From Cystobacter ferrugineus (lineage in GTDB: Bacteria > Myxococcota > Myxococcia > Myxococcales > Myxococcaceae), in NCBI RefSeq assembly GCF_001887355.1, contig NZ_MPIN01000010.1, positions 126,878 to 190,877 of the forward strand: a DNA stretch of 64,000 nucleotides, given 5' to 3'. The notes under the pieces were generated by a model. That model had not been told where the DNA came from. It saw only the letters and a program-made list of their open reading frames with translations, and did no database searches. Every line of letters begins with the position of its first letter. The stretch's first letter is position 1. The position numbers and the translations under genes are program-made. Below are positions 9,057 through 20,783 of this stretch, piece by piece.

Positions 9057-12086
<3,030 letters not shown>

Positions 12087-12174
12087 GAGGGGTGCCTCGA
12101 AGTATAGCCGTGCCGACCGAACCCTGACGGGCCCGGCGTTCCCCGGGCACGACGGAGACTCCAGGAGGCTCTAC

Positions 12175-12283
12175 CGACGTGGCCGAGGACCCTCACGGCC
12201 CGGGTTGGAAGGAAGTGTTCACCACGGCGATAAAAGAGCGGCATGAGTGCTGACCCGGATGCGCGAGGAGGGCATCATCCGCG
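12175..12283 (+). pseudogene. Broken 109-bp copy of the 7584-8576 aldo/keto reductase gene
   Basis: This stretch aligns to 7994-8103 of the aldo/keto reductase gene with only a few substitutions and one missing base near 12230 (GATGAAGGGAGC became GATAAAAGAGC). The reading frame therefore breaks and no product is expected. Just downstream, a short match to the 3' part of the same gene (ATGCGCCAG..CATCC near 12318, compared with 8499) suggests an internally deleted copy rather than a single fragment. It lies directly before a lipoprotein/partner pair, on the same strand. Confidence 0.85.
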
Positions 12284-12352
12284 AGACCGAGACGCTACTC
12301 GGTCGGGCACGCATCTCCATGCGCCAGTTCATCCAGGACCAAAGGAGTTTTG

Positions 12353-12844
12353 GTGCTGCGCTCCTCTACATGTGGGCCACTCACGCGGCTGCATGCATTG
12401 TTGCTGCCGCTCGTGCTGTGCCTCGGATGCGCAACGGTTACAGGACAAATCCAACCCAACCACTTCCAATTCACCACGATCGTCAATCAACGAACGCCTG
12501 GAGCTGGTGGCTGGCGAGCGGCCTGTGTTCATGCAAGAGTCAGGAATGGAACGACAGGTGAATTCTTCTTCTGCAAGTTCGGCGTTGAGGTCCCCATGGA
12601 GAACAAGGAAGGACCCATCTCCGTGCCTCTTGCTCAGCGCATCGCGGCAGCTTGCGCCAACGAGGCTGCATACGCCGTGCTTGGAGCAGCCTCGAAGGAA
12701 CCTGATCCTCCGCTTGGACTCTTGTGCGAAAGCTTCAAGGCAGCCTACCGCCTGAAATTGGGGGCCGCGATTCCAGGCTCGCGCGTTGTCACCACATGTG
12801 CCCCAAGCACCAAGCCCGTCATCTTTGGCGAACTCATTCCCTAG
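12353..12844 (+). CDS. Small lipoprotein, first gene of a possible effector/partner pair
   Basis: A protein of about 163 residues. The GTG at 12353 is chosen because AAGGAG ends 5 nt upstream; TTG at 12350 is too close. A hydrophobic leader (LHALLLPLVLCLGC) ends in a lipobox-like LGC, so it is probably lipid-anchored. The mature part has paired cysteines (AACV, FFCKF, AACA, LLCES, TTCA). No family recognised. It is 13 bp upstream of a soluble protein gene, a spacing typical of operons. The pair is less GC-rich than its surroundings and sits between duplicated gene fragments, suggesting recent acquisition. A toxin/immunity relationship is a guess. Confidence 0.6.
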   Translation: MLRSSTCGPLTRLHALLLPLVLCLGCATVTGQIQPNHFQFTTIVNQRTPGAGGWRAACVHARVRNGTTGEFFFCKFGVEVPMENKEGPISVPLAQRIAAACANEAAYAVLGAASKEPDPPLGLLCESFKAAYRLKLGAAIPGSRVVTTCAPSTKPVIFGELIP

Positions 12845-12857
12845 TCCTCCTCATCCC

Positions 12858-13430
12858 ATGACGATCTCGGCGGAAGAGCTACTGGCCATCGCAAGCAACT
12901 ACTGGGATTCGAGCAAGGACTTCTATCTTCGACAAGAGACGAGCCCCAGGACCGAAAGACTCCAGGCAGCCTGGACCCGAGAGCTTGAACACGTTGAGCG
13001 CTGGTGGTCGTTCCGGGATGCTCTCCGGCGCTCGCTTCCTGGGTTCGAACTCAAGCTCATGGGAAGCACGGCGGATGCTGGATTTCGACTCATCGCCTAT
13101 CCGATCTTGTGCACCCAGCTACCACGATACGACTGGTCCATCGTTGGGTGCATCAGCATCCTCGCTCCCGTGTATGCCGTGTACGCCGTAGAATATGAGT
13201 GCACCAAGGGCAAGCGGAGTCAGTTCAAAGCTATTTTCGAACCCACGCTTCCAGGTATGGACTTCCCAGTCCGTGTAATCTCCAGCAAGATCGAGGAGGT
13301 TTTTGGATTCAGCGCGGTTCCGAGTGATATCTCGCGAACTCCCATTCCTCTGTTCGTGGAATCCAAAGAACCTCCACACACCACGCTGTTTGATGCACTC
13401 TTCACGAGCGAACCTGCCAGCATTCCCTAA
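12858..13430 (+). CDS. Hypothetical soluble protein, possible immunity partner
   Basis: A protein of 190 residues beginning MTISAEELLAIASNYW, with no signal peptide and one short hydrophobic stretch in the middle (SIVGCISILAPVYAVYAVEY). Size, cytosolic nature and position 13 bp behind a lipoprotein gene match immunity proteins of polymorphic toxin loci, but no immunity family is recognised. It ends immediately before a duplicated fragment of the DUF3253 gene (13431-13509), whose stop codon overlaps its own end on the other strand. Confidence 0.55.
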   Translation: MTISAEELLAIASNYWDSSKDFYLRQETSPRTERLQAAWTRELEHVERWWSFRDALRRSLPGFELKLMGSTADAGFRLIAYPILCTQLPRYDWSIVGCISILAPVYAVYAVEYECTKGKRSQFKAIFEPTLPGMDFPVRVISSKIEEVFGFSAVPSDISRTPIPLFVESKEPPHTTLFDALFTSEPASIP

Positions 13431-13509
13431 CCACGCAGCCGCAGTAGGATGGGGCTTCTGGCCGTCGATGGGTCCACTACTCGGCCGCCCTGGAGGATCT
13501 CCACCTCGC
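13431..13509 (-). pseudogene. Orphan copy of the 3' end of the DUF2256-DUF3253 gene
   Basis: This 79-bp stretch matches 16701-16779 at 70 of 79 positions by direct comparison, in the same orientation. It encodes the end of the DUF3253 domain ([17 protein letters not shown], then RLRG and a stop at 13427-13429). The 5' part of the gene is missing. It lies right behind the TPR gene, whereas the intact gene lies just upstream of the partner ATPase gene, so the two copies bracket the ATPase/TPR cassette as a direct repeat. Confidence 0.85.
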
Positions 13510-13512
13510 ATG

Positions 13513-15237
13513 CTAGTCCATCACCCGATCGCGAAGTGCTTGTGACTCCCCTCGTACACGCGCAGCGCCGACACTGTCGCCAAGGGCTTCTCGTATATCT
13601 GCAACCTTGTCGAGGCAAATAGAGAGATCTTCAATGGTCTGAGGAGTGTCTCCCATGAGCGCATGGAGTTGGCGGACAAGGGAAAGGGCCTCCTCGTAGG
13701 CTGCACTGGCCTCCGAGAGGTGGCCCAAGCTTTGTTGTACGCCTCCTACCTTGTTGAGGGAAACGAAGAGGTCGCGCAGGGCCTCGGGCATGTCTCCCAG
13801 GACAGAGCGCAGTTGTCGGGTAAGGGAAAGGGACTCCTCGTAAGCAGCACGGGCGGCTGGGAGGTGGCCCAGGCTTTGCTGCATATCTCCTACCTTGTTG
13901 AGGGAAACGAAGAGGTCGCGCAGGGCCGCGGGCGTGTCGCCCAGCGCAGCGCGGAGTTGTCGGGTGAGGGCCAGAGACTCCTCGTAAGCAGTACGGGCGG
14001 CCAGGAGGTGGCCGAGGCGTTGGTGCACTTCTCCTACCCTGTTAAGGGAAATGGCGAGGTCACGCAGGGCCTTGGGCGCGTCGCCCAGCGCAACACGGAG
14101 TTGTCGGGTGAGGGCCAAGGACTCCTCGTAAGCAGCACGGGCGGCCAGGAGGTGGCCCAGGCGTTGCCGCACACCGCCTACGTTGTCGAGGGAAATGGCG
14201 AGGTCGCGCAGGGCCTCAGGCGTGTCGCCCAGCGCAGCACGGAGTTGTCGTCGAAGGGCCAGGGACTCCTCGTAGGTAGCCAGAGCCGGCATTAGCTCGC
14301 CTCGCCAAACGGCGAGACTTGCCAGTTCATCCAGCAGTGATACACGATAGCGATTATCACGACTCCCAAACACATTGACGGCCTGCTCCAGATGCTCCGC
14401 AGCCGCAGCCGGGTCTCCATGCGCTTTCTCGGCCAGGGCGAGCATATGGAGTGTCGGCGCTTGTAGGTGTGGCACTTTCTGTGAGTGCTTGAAGGCAAGC
14501 TCCCGTGCCCAGCGGGCCGTTTCGACAGCTTCAGCCATTCGCCCGGATGAGAGCAGTGCCGCCACTCGACCAAGCAAAACCTCTACCTGTCTTGGATCAT
14601 CGCCAACAGCTTTCGCCAGGAGCCGTTCCGATTCGGCGAGAGTAAACTCCGCCAGTCTTTCGGACTCAGGGCGTGTCCCGTCCTCGACCTGCTCCGACAA
14701 AAAGCCTGCCTTGATACTAGACTCTCTCAGCAAGCTCTCCGCGACCAGAGGAAGTTCAACCACCAAGGCACGAATGGACCAAAGGTCAGAAGCCGCCTCC
14801 CGCATCGGGAGCTTCATCTCCGGGGGAGCAACGAGCACGAGGCCGCCGTGTAGGTGCCGACGCAGAGCATCTCTCCGCTCGTTAATACGAGAGACCAGCT
14901 CGAGCCAGGCCTCTCGCCAGGGTCGCTCCGCTCCATCTCCCGGGTCGAGGTTCAAGGCTTCCACCCATGAGCATCCAGCGCTCGCGGCATCTGGAGCGAA
15001 CAGGGAGGAAAGCACGCCCTTGAGATCCGACGGATTCTCAGGCTGGAAGGACTCCAGCCGGCGCGTCATCCCCCGGAGCAGCCGCTCCGTACGGCGACGG
15101 AGCACTCCTGAACTCAGCGGAGACGGCGAGAAGATGAACCCCAGCCAGAACCCCTCGGCGAGTTCCAACTGCCGTCGCAATCTCAGCCATTCCGCTTCAC
15201 CTCCAGGGCCGATGTCCGCTTCGGTGACGGGCTTCAT
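13513..15237 (-). CDS. TPR-repeat protein with NLR-like N-terminal module, partner of the upstream ATPase
   Basis: A protein of 574 residues. The N-terminal 180 residues contain LVSRINERRDALRR, then LVLVAPPEMK and SDLWSIRALVVEL, a pattern seen in many bacterial TPR proteins with a STAND/NLR-like organisation. About ten helix pairs of tetratricopeptide repeats follow. Residues from roughly 320 to 560 are five near-identical units of 48 residues (consensus AARAAYEESLALTRQLR, then ALGDTP.ALRDL..SLN and VG..QQ.LGHL). The gene starts 19 bp after the ATPase stop on the same strand, so the two probably form an operon. A scaffold or effector-recruitment role with the ATPase is inferred; no catalytic motif is visible. 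Confidence 0.75.
   Translation of the reverse strand: MKPVTEADIGPGGEAEWLRLRRQLELAEGFWLGFIFSPSPLSSGVLRRRTERLLRGMTRRLESFQPENPSDLKGVLSSLFAPDAASAGCSWVEALNLDPGDGAERPWREAWLELVSRINERRDALRRHLHGGLVLVAPPEMKLPMREAASDLWSIRALVVELPLVAESLLRESSIKAGFLSEQVEDGTRPESERLAEFTLAESERLLAKAVGDDPRQVEVLLGRVAALLSSGRMAEAVETARWARELAFKHSQKVPHLQAPTLHMLALAEKAHGDPAAAAEHLEQAVNVFGSRDNRYRVSLLDELASLAVWRGELMPALATYEESLALRRQLRAALGDTPEALRDLAISLDNVGGVRQRLGHLLAARAAYEESLALTRQLRVALGDAPKALRDLAISLNRVGEVHQRLGHLLAARTAYEESLALTRQLRAALGDTPAALRDLFVSLNKVGDMQQSLGHLPAARAAYEESLSLTRQLRSVLGDMPEALRDLFVSLNKVGGVQQSLGHLSEASAAYEEALSLVRQLHALMGDTPQTIEDLSICLDKVADIREALGDSVGAARVRGESQALRDRVMD
13640..14290 (-). repeat. Tandem 144-bp DNA repeats inside the TPR gene
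   Basis: The DNA for the TPR units repeats with an exact period of 144 bp; the landmark GAGGTGGCC occurs at about 13717, 13861, 14005 and 14149. Identity is high at the DNA level, including silent positions, which implies recent unit duplication or gene conversion. The number of units may vary between strains by slippage or recombination. Confidence 0.85.
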
Positions 15238-15256
15238 GGCGATTCACGCCTCCCTG

Positions 15257-16585
15257 TCAGGTATCCTGAGCTGCTCGCTTGCTGGCCGCCTCCACCTGCG
15301 CCTTCACGACGTCGCGCACGAGCGGATGCACGTCGTACCACTCGTCACCGTTCCGGTAGTAAAGCGCGAGGTGCGTATCCAGGTAGCGCGCGAGATCATG
15401 CAGCTGCTTGATCTCCGGGAGCGCCACACCGTGCGTGGTGGCGATCAGGTGGAGCCACTTCGCATCCGCATCGGCTATGGGGAGGAACTCGGTGCGGACT
15501 TGCGCGATGGCGGCATCGACCGTCTCCTTCGGCACCGGCAGCCGATCCGCTCGGCGGATGACCTCGGAGATCAGCCGAAGGAAGTCGCGCAAGTGCCCAC
15601 CGGACAAATTGCTCAACCTATCGAGCGTTTCGCGTTCCGGGCCGAGCAGTCGCTTCCAGTCGTTTCGCGCGGAAATGAGCTGTTCCAGCAGGTCGAGGCC
15701 CGGCTGGAAGACCTTCCCGGAGCTGTCTCGCACCTTGAGGGCCGGCAGAACCTGGACGCCTCCCGGGGAGTAGAGCGTTCCGAGGTTCGGCGACAACACC
15801 TTCAGATAGGGAGGGATCGTGTAGACGACGTGCAGGTGGTCGAAGTGGAGTTTGTCACTGTGACCATTGAACAGGTTCACCACCGAGTCCTGGACGGCGA
15901 TCGCATTGGTCGACGTCCCTCGGATGTGCTCCATCGAGTCCAGCAGCAGCACGACCTCCGTCTCAGGACCGTGTCGCGCCTTGACCCTGCGCACGCAATC
16001 CGTGACATAGGCGCGCACGTCCTCCACCAGCGCCCCGAGATGCCCCGCCATGCGCTTCTGGAGCGTCTCCCGGAACGAGGGGTCACTCTTGAGCGTGACC
16101 TTGATTCCCACCGTGGAGAAGTCCGGAATGCTGACGTTGGTGCGCTTCAAGAAGTTGGGGAAGCGCTCCCAGTATCCTTCCTTCGCGGGATCAATCGGGA
16201 GGAAGCCCTCTTTCTGGAGCGCATCCCCGAAGGCACCGGCCACCGCCAGCAGGAAATCGATGATGTCGACGCTCTGCGACAGGTTGATGTAGTCCTCGAT
16301 GTCGCAGAGCACGACCTTGTAGTCACCTTGTTCGCTCAGGTACTTCCGCAAGCGGTGCAACTCGGTGCTCTTGCCGCTCCCCCGAAAGCCGGAGAAGAGC
16401 TGCACGCTCTGCCCGAGGGCGAACTGGATGGAACGCGCGAGCAACTTGACCGGGTCATGCTGCGCCAGTTCCGGAGTGTCGTACAGCCGTACGTAGCGGC
16501 TCGTGTCGCGCTCATCGAACTTGATGGGCTCGTCGGTGACCGCGCGGAAGAAGGAGCGGAGGAATGCCAGGTCTTCGGTTTTCAT
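15257..16585 (-). CDS. P-loop ATPase of a two-gene ATPase/TPR cassette
   Basis: A protein of 442 residues; the ATG at 16583-16585 begins MKTEDLAFLR. Walker A is GFRGSGKS (66-73); a hydrophobic strand plus acidic residues in VVLLLDSMEHIRG (about 212-224) is the probable Walker B. The C-terminal 150 residues (GGHLRDFLRLISEVIRRA, then a winged-helix-like tail ending WYDVHPLVRD) resemble the helical lid and wHTH part of AAA/STAND ATPases. It is followed after 19 bp by the TPR gene. ATPase plus repeat protein in one operon, flanked by duplicated host sequence, fits a mobile defence or signalling cassette, though no nuclease or other effector domain is recognised. Confidence 0.75.
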   Translation of the reverse strand: MKTEDLAFLRSFFRAVTDEPIKFDERDTSRYVRLYDTPELAQHDPVKLLARSIQFALGQSVQLFSGFRGSGKSTELHRLRKYLSEQGDYKVVLCDIEDYINLSQSVDIIDFLLAVAGAFGDALQKEGFLPIDPAKEGYWERFPNFLKRTNVSIPDFSTVGIKVTLKSDPSFRETLQKRMAGHLGALVEDVRAYVTDCVRRVKARHGPETEVVLLLDSMEHIRGTSTNAIAVQDSVVNLFNGHSDKLHFDHLHVVYTIPPYLKVLSPNLGTLYSPGGVQVLPALKVRDSSGKVFQPGLDLLEQLISARNDWKRLLGPERETLDRLSNLSGGHLRDFLRLISEVIRRADRLPVPKETVDAAIAQVRTEFLPIADADAKWLHLIATTHGVALPEIKQLHDLARYLDTHLALYYRNGDEWYDVHPLVRDVVKAQVEAASKRAAQDT

Positions 16586-16690
16586 GCGCGTTGTCTCCGT
16601 CCGCGAAGGGCCGCCGGTTGGCAGGACGGCGAACCCCGCGCTCCTAACAGATGCGCCGTGCACTGGCGAGATGCTGGCACGCCTGCCCGT

Positions 16691-17068
16691 CTACTGGGGT
16701 CCGCGCAACCGCAGGCGGATGGGGCCTCGGGCCGTCGACGGGTCCACCACCCGGCCGCCCTGGAGGATCTCCACCTCGCCCCGCGCCACCAGCCGCCGGG
16801 CCGCCTCGCGCACCGGCTCCATCCACTCGCGCCAGTCCTCCCCTCCCTCGGCCCGCGCCACCTCCGAGGGACACATCGTCGCCCCTCTCGCCCGCGTCGC
16901 CAGCATCTCCAGGATGCGCCGCTCGAGTCCGTCCTGGCGCCCCACATCCTTCCGGCGCCTGCACCGCTCGGAGCAGTAGCGCACCTGCTCCCAGTCCTTC
17001 TCCCACTTCTTGCGCCAGGTGATGCTCCGCCCGCAGACCGCGCACACCTTCGGGGCGGGAGTCGTCAT
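16691..17068 (-). CDS. DUF2256-DUF3253 fusion protein
   Basis: A protein of 125 residues. Residues 1-45 carry two Cys pairs (CAVCGR and YCSERCR), the DUF2256 zinc-ribbon pattern. The rest (ERRILEMLA to [14 protein letters not shown]) is DUF3253, a winged-helix-like domain. The fusion is found in several proteobacteria; the function is unknown, possibly nucleic-acid binding. Its last 79 bp recur behind the TPR gene. It lies 22 bp downstream of pgm's stop, on the same strand. Confidence 0.8.
   Translation of the reverse strand: MTTPAPKVCAVCGRSITWRKKWEKDWEQVRYCSERCRRRKDVGRQDGLERRILEMLATRARGATMCPSEVARAEGGEDWREWMEPVREAARRLVARGEVEILQGGRVVDPSTARGPIRLRLRGPQ
16701..16779 (-). repeat. Right copy of the 79-bp direct repeat (within the DUF3253 coding end)
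   Basis: This is the intact-gene partner of 13431-13509; the offset is 3270 bp. The 3' end of a resident gene duplicated on the far side of a cassette is the classic footprint of integration into a gene end, or of a duplicative recombination. No integrase gene lies between the copies. Confidence 0.8.
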
Positions 17069-17089
17069 CAGTCTCCCGCCCCCAAAGGC

Positions 17090-18727
17090 TCAGCCGCGCG
17101 AGAACGCGTCGCCGACGATCTGCCGCGCCTCGTTCACCAGCGCGTCCAGGTGCGCCTGGTCCCGGAAGCTCTCCGCGTAGATCTTGTACACGTCCTCCGT
17201 CCCCGAGGGCCGCGCGGCGAACCACCCGTTGTCCGCCACCACCTTCAGCCCGCCCAGCTCCGCGTTGTTCCCAGGCGCGCGCGTGAGCCGCTGGGTGATG
17301 GGCTCGCCCGCCAGCGTCGTGGCCCGCACCGCCTCCGGCGACAGCTTCTTGAGCGCCGCCTTCTGCGCGGACGTGGCCGGTTGATCAATCCGCGTGTACA
17401 GCGGCGCGCCGAACTTCTTCGTCAACTCCTGGTAGTGCACGCCGGGGTCCTTGCCCGTGCGCGCCAATATCTCCACCGCCAGCAGGTCCAGGATGATGCC
17501 GTCCTTGTCGGTGGACCACACGCTGCCGTCGTGGCGCAGGAAGGACGCGCCCGCGCTCTCCTCGCCGCCAAAGCCCAGCGAGCCATCCAAGAGCCCGTCC
17601 ACGAACCACTTGAAGCCCACCGGCACTTCCACCACGCGCCGGCCCAGGTCCCCCGCCACGCGGTCGATCATGCTGCTGCTCACCAGCGTCTTGCCCACCC
17701 CCACGTCCTGCTTCCACTGCGGCCGGTTGCGGTAGAGGTAGCTGATGGCCACGGACAGGTAGTGGTTGGGGTTCATCAACCCCACGCTCCGCGTCACGAT
17801 GCCGTGCCGGTCCGAGTCCGTGTCGTTGCCGAACGCGATGTCGTAGCGGTCCTTGAGCTCCACCAGCCCCGCCATGGCGTAGGGCGACGAGCAATCCATG
17901 CGGATCTTCCCGTCATGGTCCACGCGCATGAAGCGGAAGGTGGGGTCCACCGTCTTGTTCACCACCTGGAGGTCGAGCCCGTAGCGCGCGGCGATGGGCT
18001 CCCAGTAGTCCAGGTTCGAGCCGCCCAGCGGATCCGCGCCGATCGACAGCTTCGCCCCGCGCACCACGTCCAGGTCCACCACGTTGCGCAGGTCCTCGAC
18101 GTACGGGGTGATGAAGTCGTAGCGCTCCACGTGGGCCACGTTCTGCGCGCGCTCGATGGGCATGCGCCGCACCGCCGCGTTGCCCGAGCCGAGCAGCTCG
18201 TTGGCGCGCTTCTCCATCCAGCTCGTGATGTTGGTGTCCGCCGGGCCCCCGTTGGGCGGGTTGTACTTGATGCCGCCGTCCTCGGGCGGGTTGTGCGAGG
18301 GGGTGATGACGATGCCGTCGGCCAGCCCCGTCGTCCGCCCGCGGTTGTAGGTGAGGATGGCGTGGGAGATGACGGGCGTGGGCGTCGCGCCGGGCGTGTA
18401 GCGCACGCGCACCTCGTTGGCCGCGAGCACCTCGAGCGCCGTGCGCTGCGCGGGCTCGCTCAGCGCGTGCGTATCCATGCCGAGGAACAACGGGCCGTTG
18501 ATGCCCTGCTTCTCCCGGTACTCGCAGATGGCCTGGACGACCGCCAGGATGTGCGCCTCGTTGAAGCTGCGGCGCGCGGCCGAGCCACGATGGCCCGAGG
18601 TGCCAAACGCCACGCGTTGCTCGGGCTCGCGCACGTCCGGCAGCTCCGAGTAGTACTGCGAGCGCAAGGTGTCGGGGTTGATGAGGATGGAATCGGGAGG
18701 AAGCTTGCCAGCGTATTGATGGGCCAC
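17090..18727 (-). CDS. pgm: Phosphoglucomutase (alpha-D-glucose-specific)
   Basis: A protein of 545 residues, usual length for the Pgm family. It interconverts glucose 1-phosphate and glucose 6-phosphate. The phosphoserine loop is TPSHNPP (S144), the metal loop is DTDSDR, the sugar-binding loop is GGEESAG, and the phosphate-binding end reads RPSGTED. All key residues are present. Together with glgC on the other strand 0.8 kb away it supplies glucose 1-phosphate for ADP-glucose and glycogen/trehalose metabolism. Confidence 0.95.
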   Translation of the reverse strand: MAHQYAGKLPPDSILINPDTLRSQYYSELPDVREPEQRVAFGTSGHRGSAARRSFNEAHILAVVQAICEYREKQGINGPLFLGMDTHALSEPAQRTALEVLAANEVRVRYTPGATPTPVISHAILTYNRGRTTGLADGIVITPSHNPPEDGGIKYNPPNGGPADTNITSWMEKRANELLGSGNAAVRRMPIERAQNVAHVERYDFITPYVEDLRNVVDLDVVRGAKLSIGADPLGGSNLDYWEPIAARYGLDLQVVNKTVDPTFRFMRVDHDGKIRMDCSSPYAMAGLVELKDRYDIAFGNDTDSDRHGIVTRSVGLMNPNHYLSVAISYLYRNRPQWKQDVGVGKTLVSSSMIDRVAGDLGRRVVEVPVGFKWFVDGLLDGSLGFGGEESAGASFLRHDGSVWSTDKDGIILDLLAVEILARTGKDPGVHYQELTKKFGAPLYTRIDQPATSAQKAALKKLSPEAVRATTLAGEPITQRLTRAPGNNAELGGLKVVADNGWFAARPSGTEDVYKIYAESFRDQAHLDALVNEARQIVGDAFSRG

Positions 18728-18838
18728 GCGGCCACTCTAGCGCCGCGTGCCCCTCTGGCACGCCCCGTTTTCCGCGATGTTGTCCCGTTCACGCCCCCCC
18801 TTCCTCACCGGGTGGAGCGCGGGGCCCCGCGTCAGGGG

Positions 18839-19270
18839 CTACAGGTGCTGGGGAACGGCCTTGTCCCCGGGGAAGCGGCTGCCACCCAGCTCCTGGCTCT
18901 CCTCGAACATCTCGCTGTCCTCCTCGTAGCCGGAGCCACCCGTGCCGGGATCCTGCGAGGGATCCTGGTCGCGCACGTCCTCCTTGGAGTTGCTCGTGCC
19001 GCTCGCGTCCGGGTTCGTCACCGAATCCTCGTAGCCCGAGCCGCCGGTGCTCCCGCGGTCCTCCTGCGGCACCGTGTAGTCGTCATACACGCCCGTGTTG
19101 CTCTTCTCCTGCTCCTTCACGCCCGCGCCGCCCGTGCCCGACTGGGGGGGCTCCGCCTGGGGAGTGGGTGCCGGCTCCGAGCGCCTGGCGGACATGTCCG
19201 ACGAGCACGCCGTCCCCAACGCCATCACCCCCGCCACGAGTCCGGTCCACAACAGTCTGGTCCTGGTCAT
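18839..19270 (-). CDS. Small acidic, repeat-poor lipoprotein
   Basis: A protein of 143 residues; the ATG at 19268-19270 has GGAGAGG upstream. The signal peptide ends MALGTAC, a good lipobox. The mature protein is low-complexity, acidic and Gly/Ser/Asp-rich, with two GGSGYE segments, and looks disordered. Such lipoproteins are frequent in myxobacteria; no function can be named. Confidence 0.75.
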   Translation of the reverse strand: MTRTRLLWTGLVAGVMALGTACSSDMSARRSEPAPTPQAEPPQSGTGGAGVKEQEKSNTGVYDDYTVPQEDRGSTGGSGYEDSVTNPDASGTSNSKEDVRDQDPSQDPGTGGSGYEEDSEMFEESQELGGSRFPGDKAVPQHL

Positions 19271-19508
19271 ACGCCTCTCCTCCGAAAATTCCGTGGTGTG
19301 TGCCCCGAGGCGAATATGGGCAGCGCTTCCGCGGGTGACAGACGGGCCTCGCATGGCCGCCCGCTCCCCCGGGAACGGAGCGGATGCCCCCGTGGCGTTG
19401 GCCTCCCAATCATGCCGCCCTGCGCCATGAATCGAGGAAGTAGAAGAGAAACGCGCCTTCCGTGAACACCCCCCTATACTGCCGCGCCCAGAGGGGGTTC
19501 ACCCACGA

Positions 19509-20759
19509 ATGAGCAGCAAGCGCATCCTCGGAATGATTCTCGCGGGAGGCCAGGGCACGCGCCTGGCCCCGCTGACGGCCAAACGCTCCAAGCCCGCCGT
19601 GCCGTTCGGCTCGAAGTTCCGCATCATCGACTTCGCGTTGAGCAACTTCCTCAACTCGGGCGTCTACTCCATCTACGTGCTCACGCAGTTCAAGGCGCAG
19701 TCGCTCACCGAGCACATCCAGCGCGGCTGGCGCTTCGGCTCGGGGCTGCTGGCCGACTACTTCATCACGCTGGTGCCCGCGCAGATGTACCTCTACGAGG
19801 AGCTGGGCCCGGTGTGGTACCGCGGCACGGCGGACGCCATCTACCAGAACCTCCACCTGGTGGAGAACTACCGCGCCGACAACGTGGCCATCTTCTCCGG
19901 TGACCACATCTACAAGATGAACGTGGCGCACATGCTCGAGCAGCACGAGTCCACGCGCGCCGACATCACCATCGCCGCCTACCCCACGCCGCTGGCCGAG
20001 GCGCACCGCTTCGGCGTCATGCAGATCGACGAGCGCGGCCGCGTCACCGACTTCCAGGAGAAGGTGAAGAACCCCCCGGCCATGCCGCAAAAGCCCACGC
20101 ACGCGCTGGCCAGCATGGGCAACTACATCTTCAAGAAGAAGGTGCTCGAGGAGCTGCTGGAGATCGACGCGAAGACCGAGGGCAGCCAGCACGACTTCGG
20201 CAAGGACGTGCTGCCGCGCGCGCTGCGCGACGGCTACAGCATCCAGGCGTATGACTTCCACTCCAACCCCATCCCCGGCCAGGACCGCGCCAACACGTAC
20301 TGGCGCGACGTGGGCACGCTCGAGGCCTACCACGAGGCCAGCATGGATCTGGTGTCGGCCAACCCCGAGTTCGACGTCTTCAACCCGGAGTGGCCGCTGC
20401 GCACCGCGGTGGAGTTCAGCCCCCCGGCCAAGTTCGTCCACGAGGCGGGCGAGCGCATGGGACGGGCGCTGGACTCCATGGTGGCCGGCGGCAGCATCAT
20501 CTCCGGCGGCACCGTGCGCCAGAGCATCCTGTCGCGCCGCGTCCGGGTGAACTCCTACTCGCTCGTGGAGCGCTCGGTGCTCTTCGACGAGGTGGACATC
20601 GGCCGGCACGCCCAGGTGAAGAACGCCATCATCGACAAGGGCGTGCGCGTGCCGCCCCACACGAAGATTGGCCACGACCGGGAGCAGGACAAGGCGCGCG
20701 GCTTCACCGTGACGGACACCGGCATCGTCGTGGTGCCCAAGAACTACTCGTTCGACTGA
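19509..20759 (+). CDS. glgC: Glucose-1-phosphate adenylyltransferase
   Basis: A protein of 416 residues. It makes ADP-glucose from ATP and glucose 1-phosphate, the committed step of bacterial glycogen synthesis. The nucleotidyltransferase signature [11 protein letters not shown] lies near residue 13, followed by [16 protein letters not shown] and FSGDHIYKM; the C-terminal third is the left-handed beta-helix with the allosteric region. Full length, no missing motif. The end forms part of a long hairpin with the convergent aminotransferase gene. Confidence 0.96.
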   Translation: MSSKRILGMILAGGQGTRLAPLTAKRSKPAVPFGSKFRIIDFALSNFLNSGVYSIYVLTQFKAQSLTEHIQRGWRFGSGLLADYFITLVPAQMYLYEELGPVWYRGTADAIYQNLHLVENYRADNVAIFSGDHIYKMNVAHMLEQHESTRADITIAAYPTPLAEAHRFGVMQIDERGRVTDFQEKVKNPPAMPQKPTHALASMGNYIFKKKVLEELLEIDAKTEGSQHDFGKDVLPRALRDGYSIQAYDFHSNPIPGQDRANTYWRDVGTLEAYHEASMDLVSANPEFDVFNPEWPLRTAVEFSPPAKFVHEAGERMGRALDSMVAGGSIISGGTVRQSILSRRVRVNSYSLVERSVLFDEVDIGRHAQVKNAIIDKGVRVPPHTKIGHDREQDKARGFTVTDTGIVVVPKNYSFD

Positions 20760-20783
20760 GGCCGCGCGCTCAGGCGAACGAGT
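20746..20783. terminator. Long hairpin between convergent glgC and aminotransferase genes
   Basis: The arms 20746-20760 (ACTCGTTCGACTGAG) and 20769-20783 (CTCAGGCGAACGAGT) pair over 15 bp with one mismatch around an 8-nt GC loop. It covers both stop codons and could act in both directions, although there is no U tract. The stem lies partly in both coding ends, so its role as a terminator is inferred. Confidence 0.55.

Noticed and set aside
13030-13060. GGTTCGAACTC as a tRNA T-loop
   Set aside because: No matching acceptor stem, anticodon arm or CCA end; it lies inside a coding region.
13640-14290. Regular repeats as a CRISPR array
   Set aside because: The period of 144 bp is coding, in frame and encodes TPR helices; there are no unique spacers and no cas genes.
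14375-19465. A 1696-codon open frame on the plus strand
   Set aside because: It runs antisense through the TPR, ATPase, DUF2256-DUF3253, pgm and lipoprotein genes, all with recognisable domains. Long antisense frames are expected in DNA with GC-rich third positions; its translation is Arg/His/Pro-rich with no domain.
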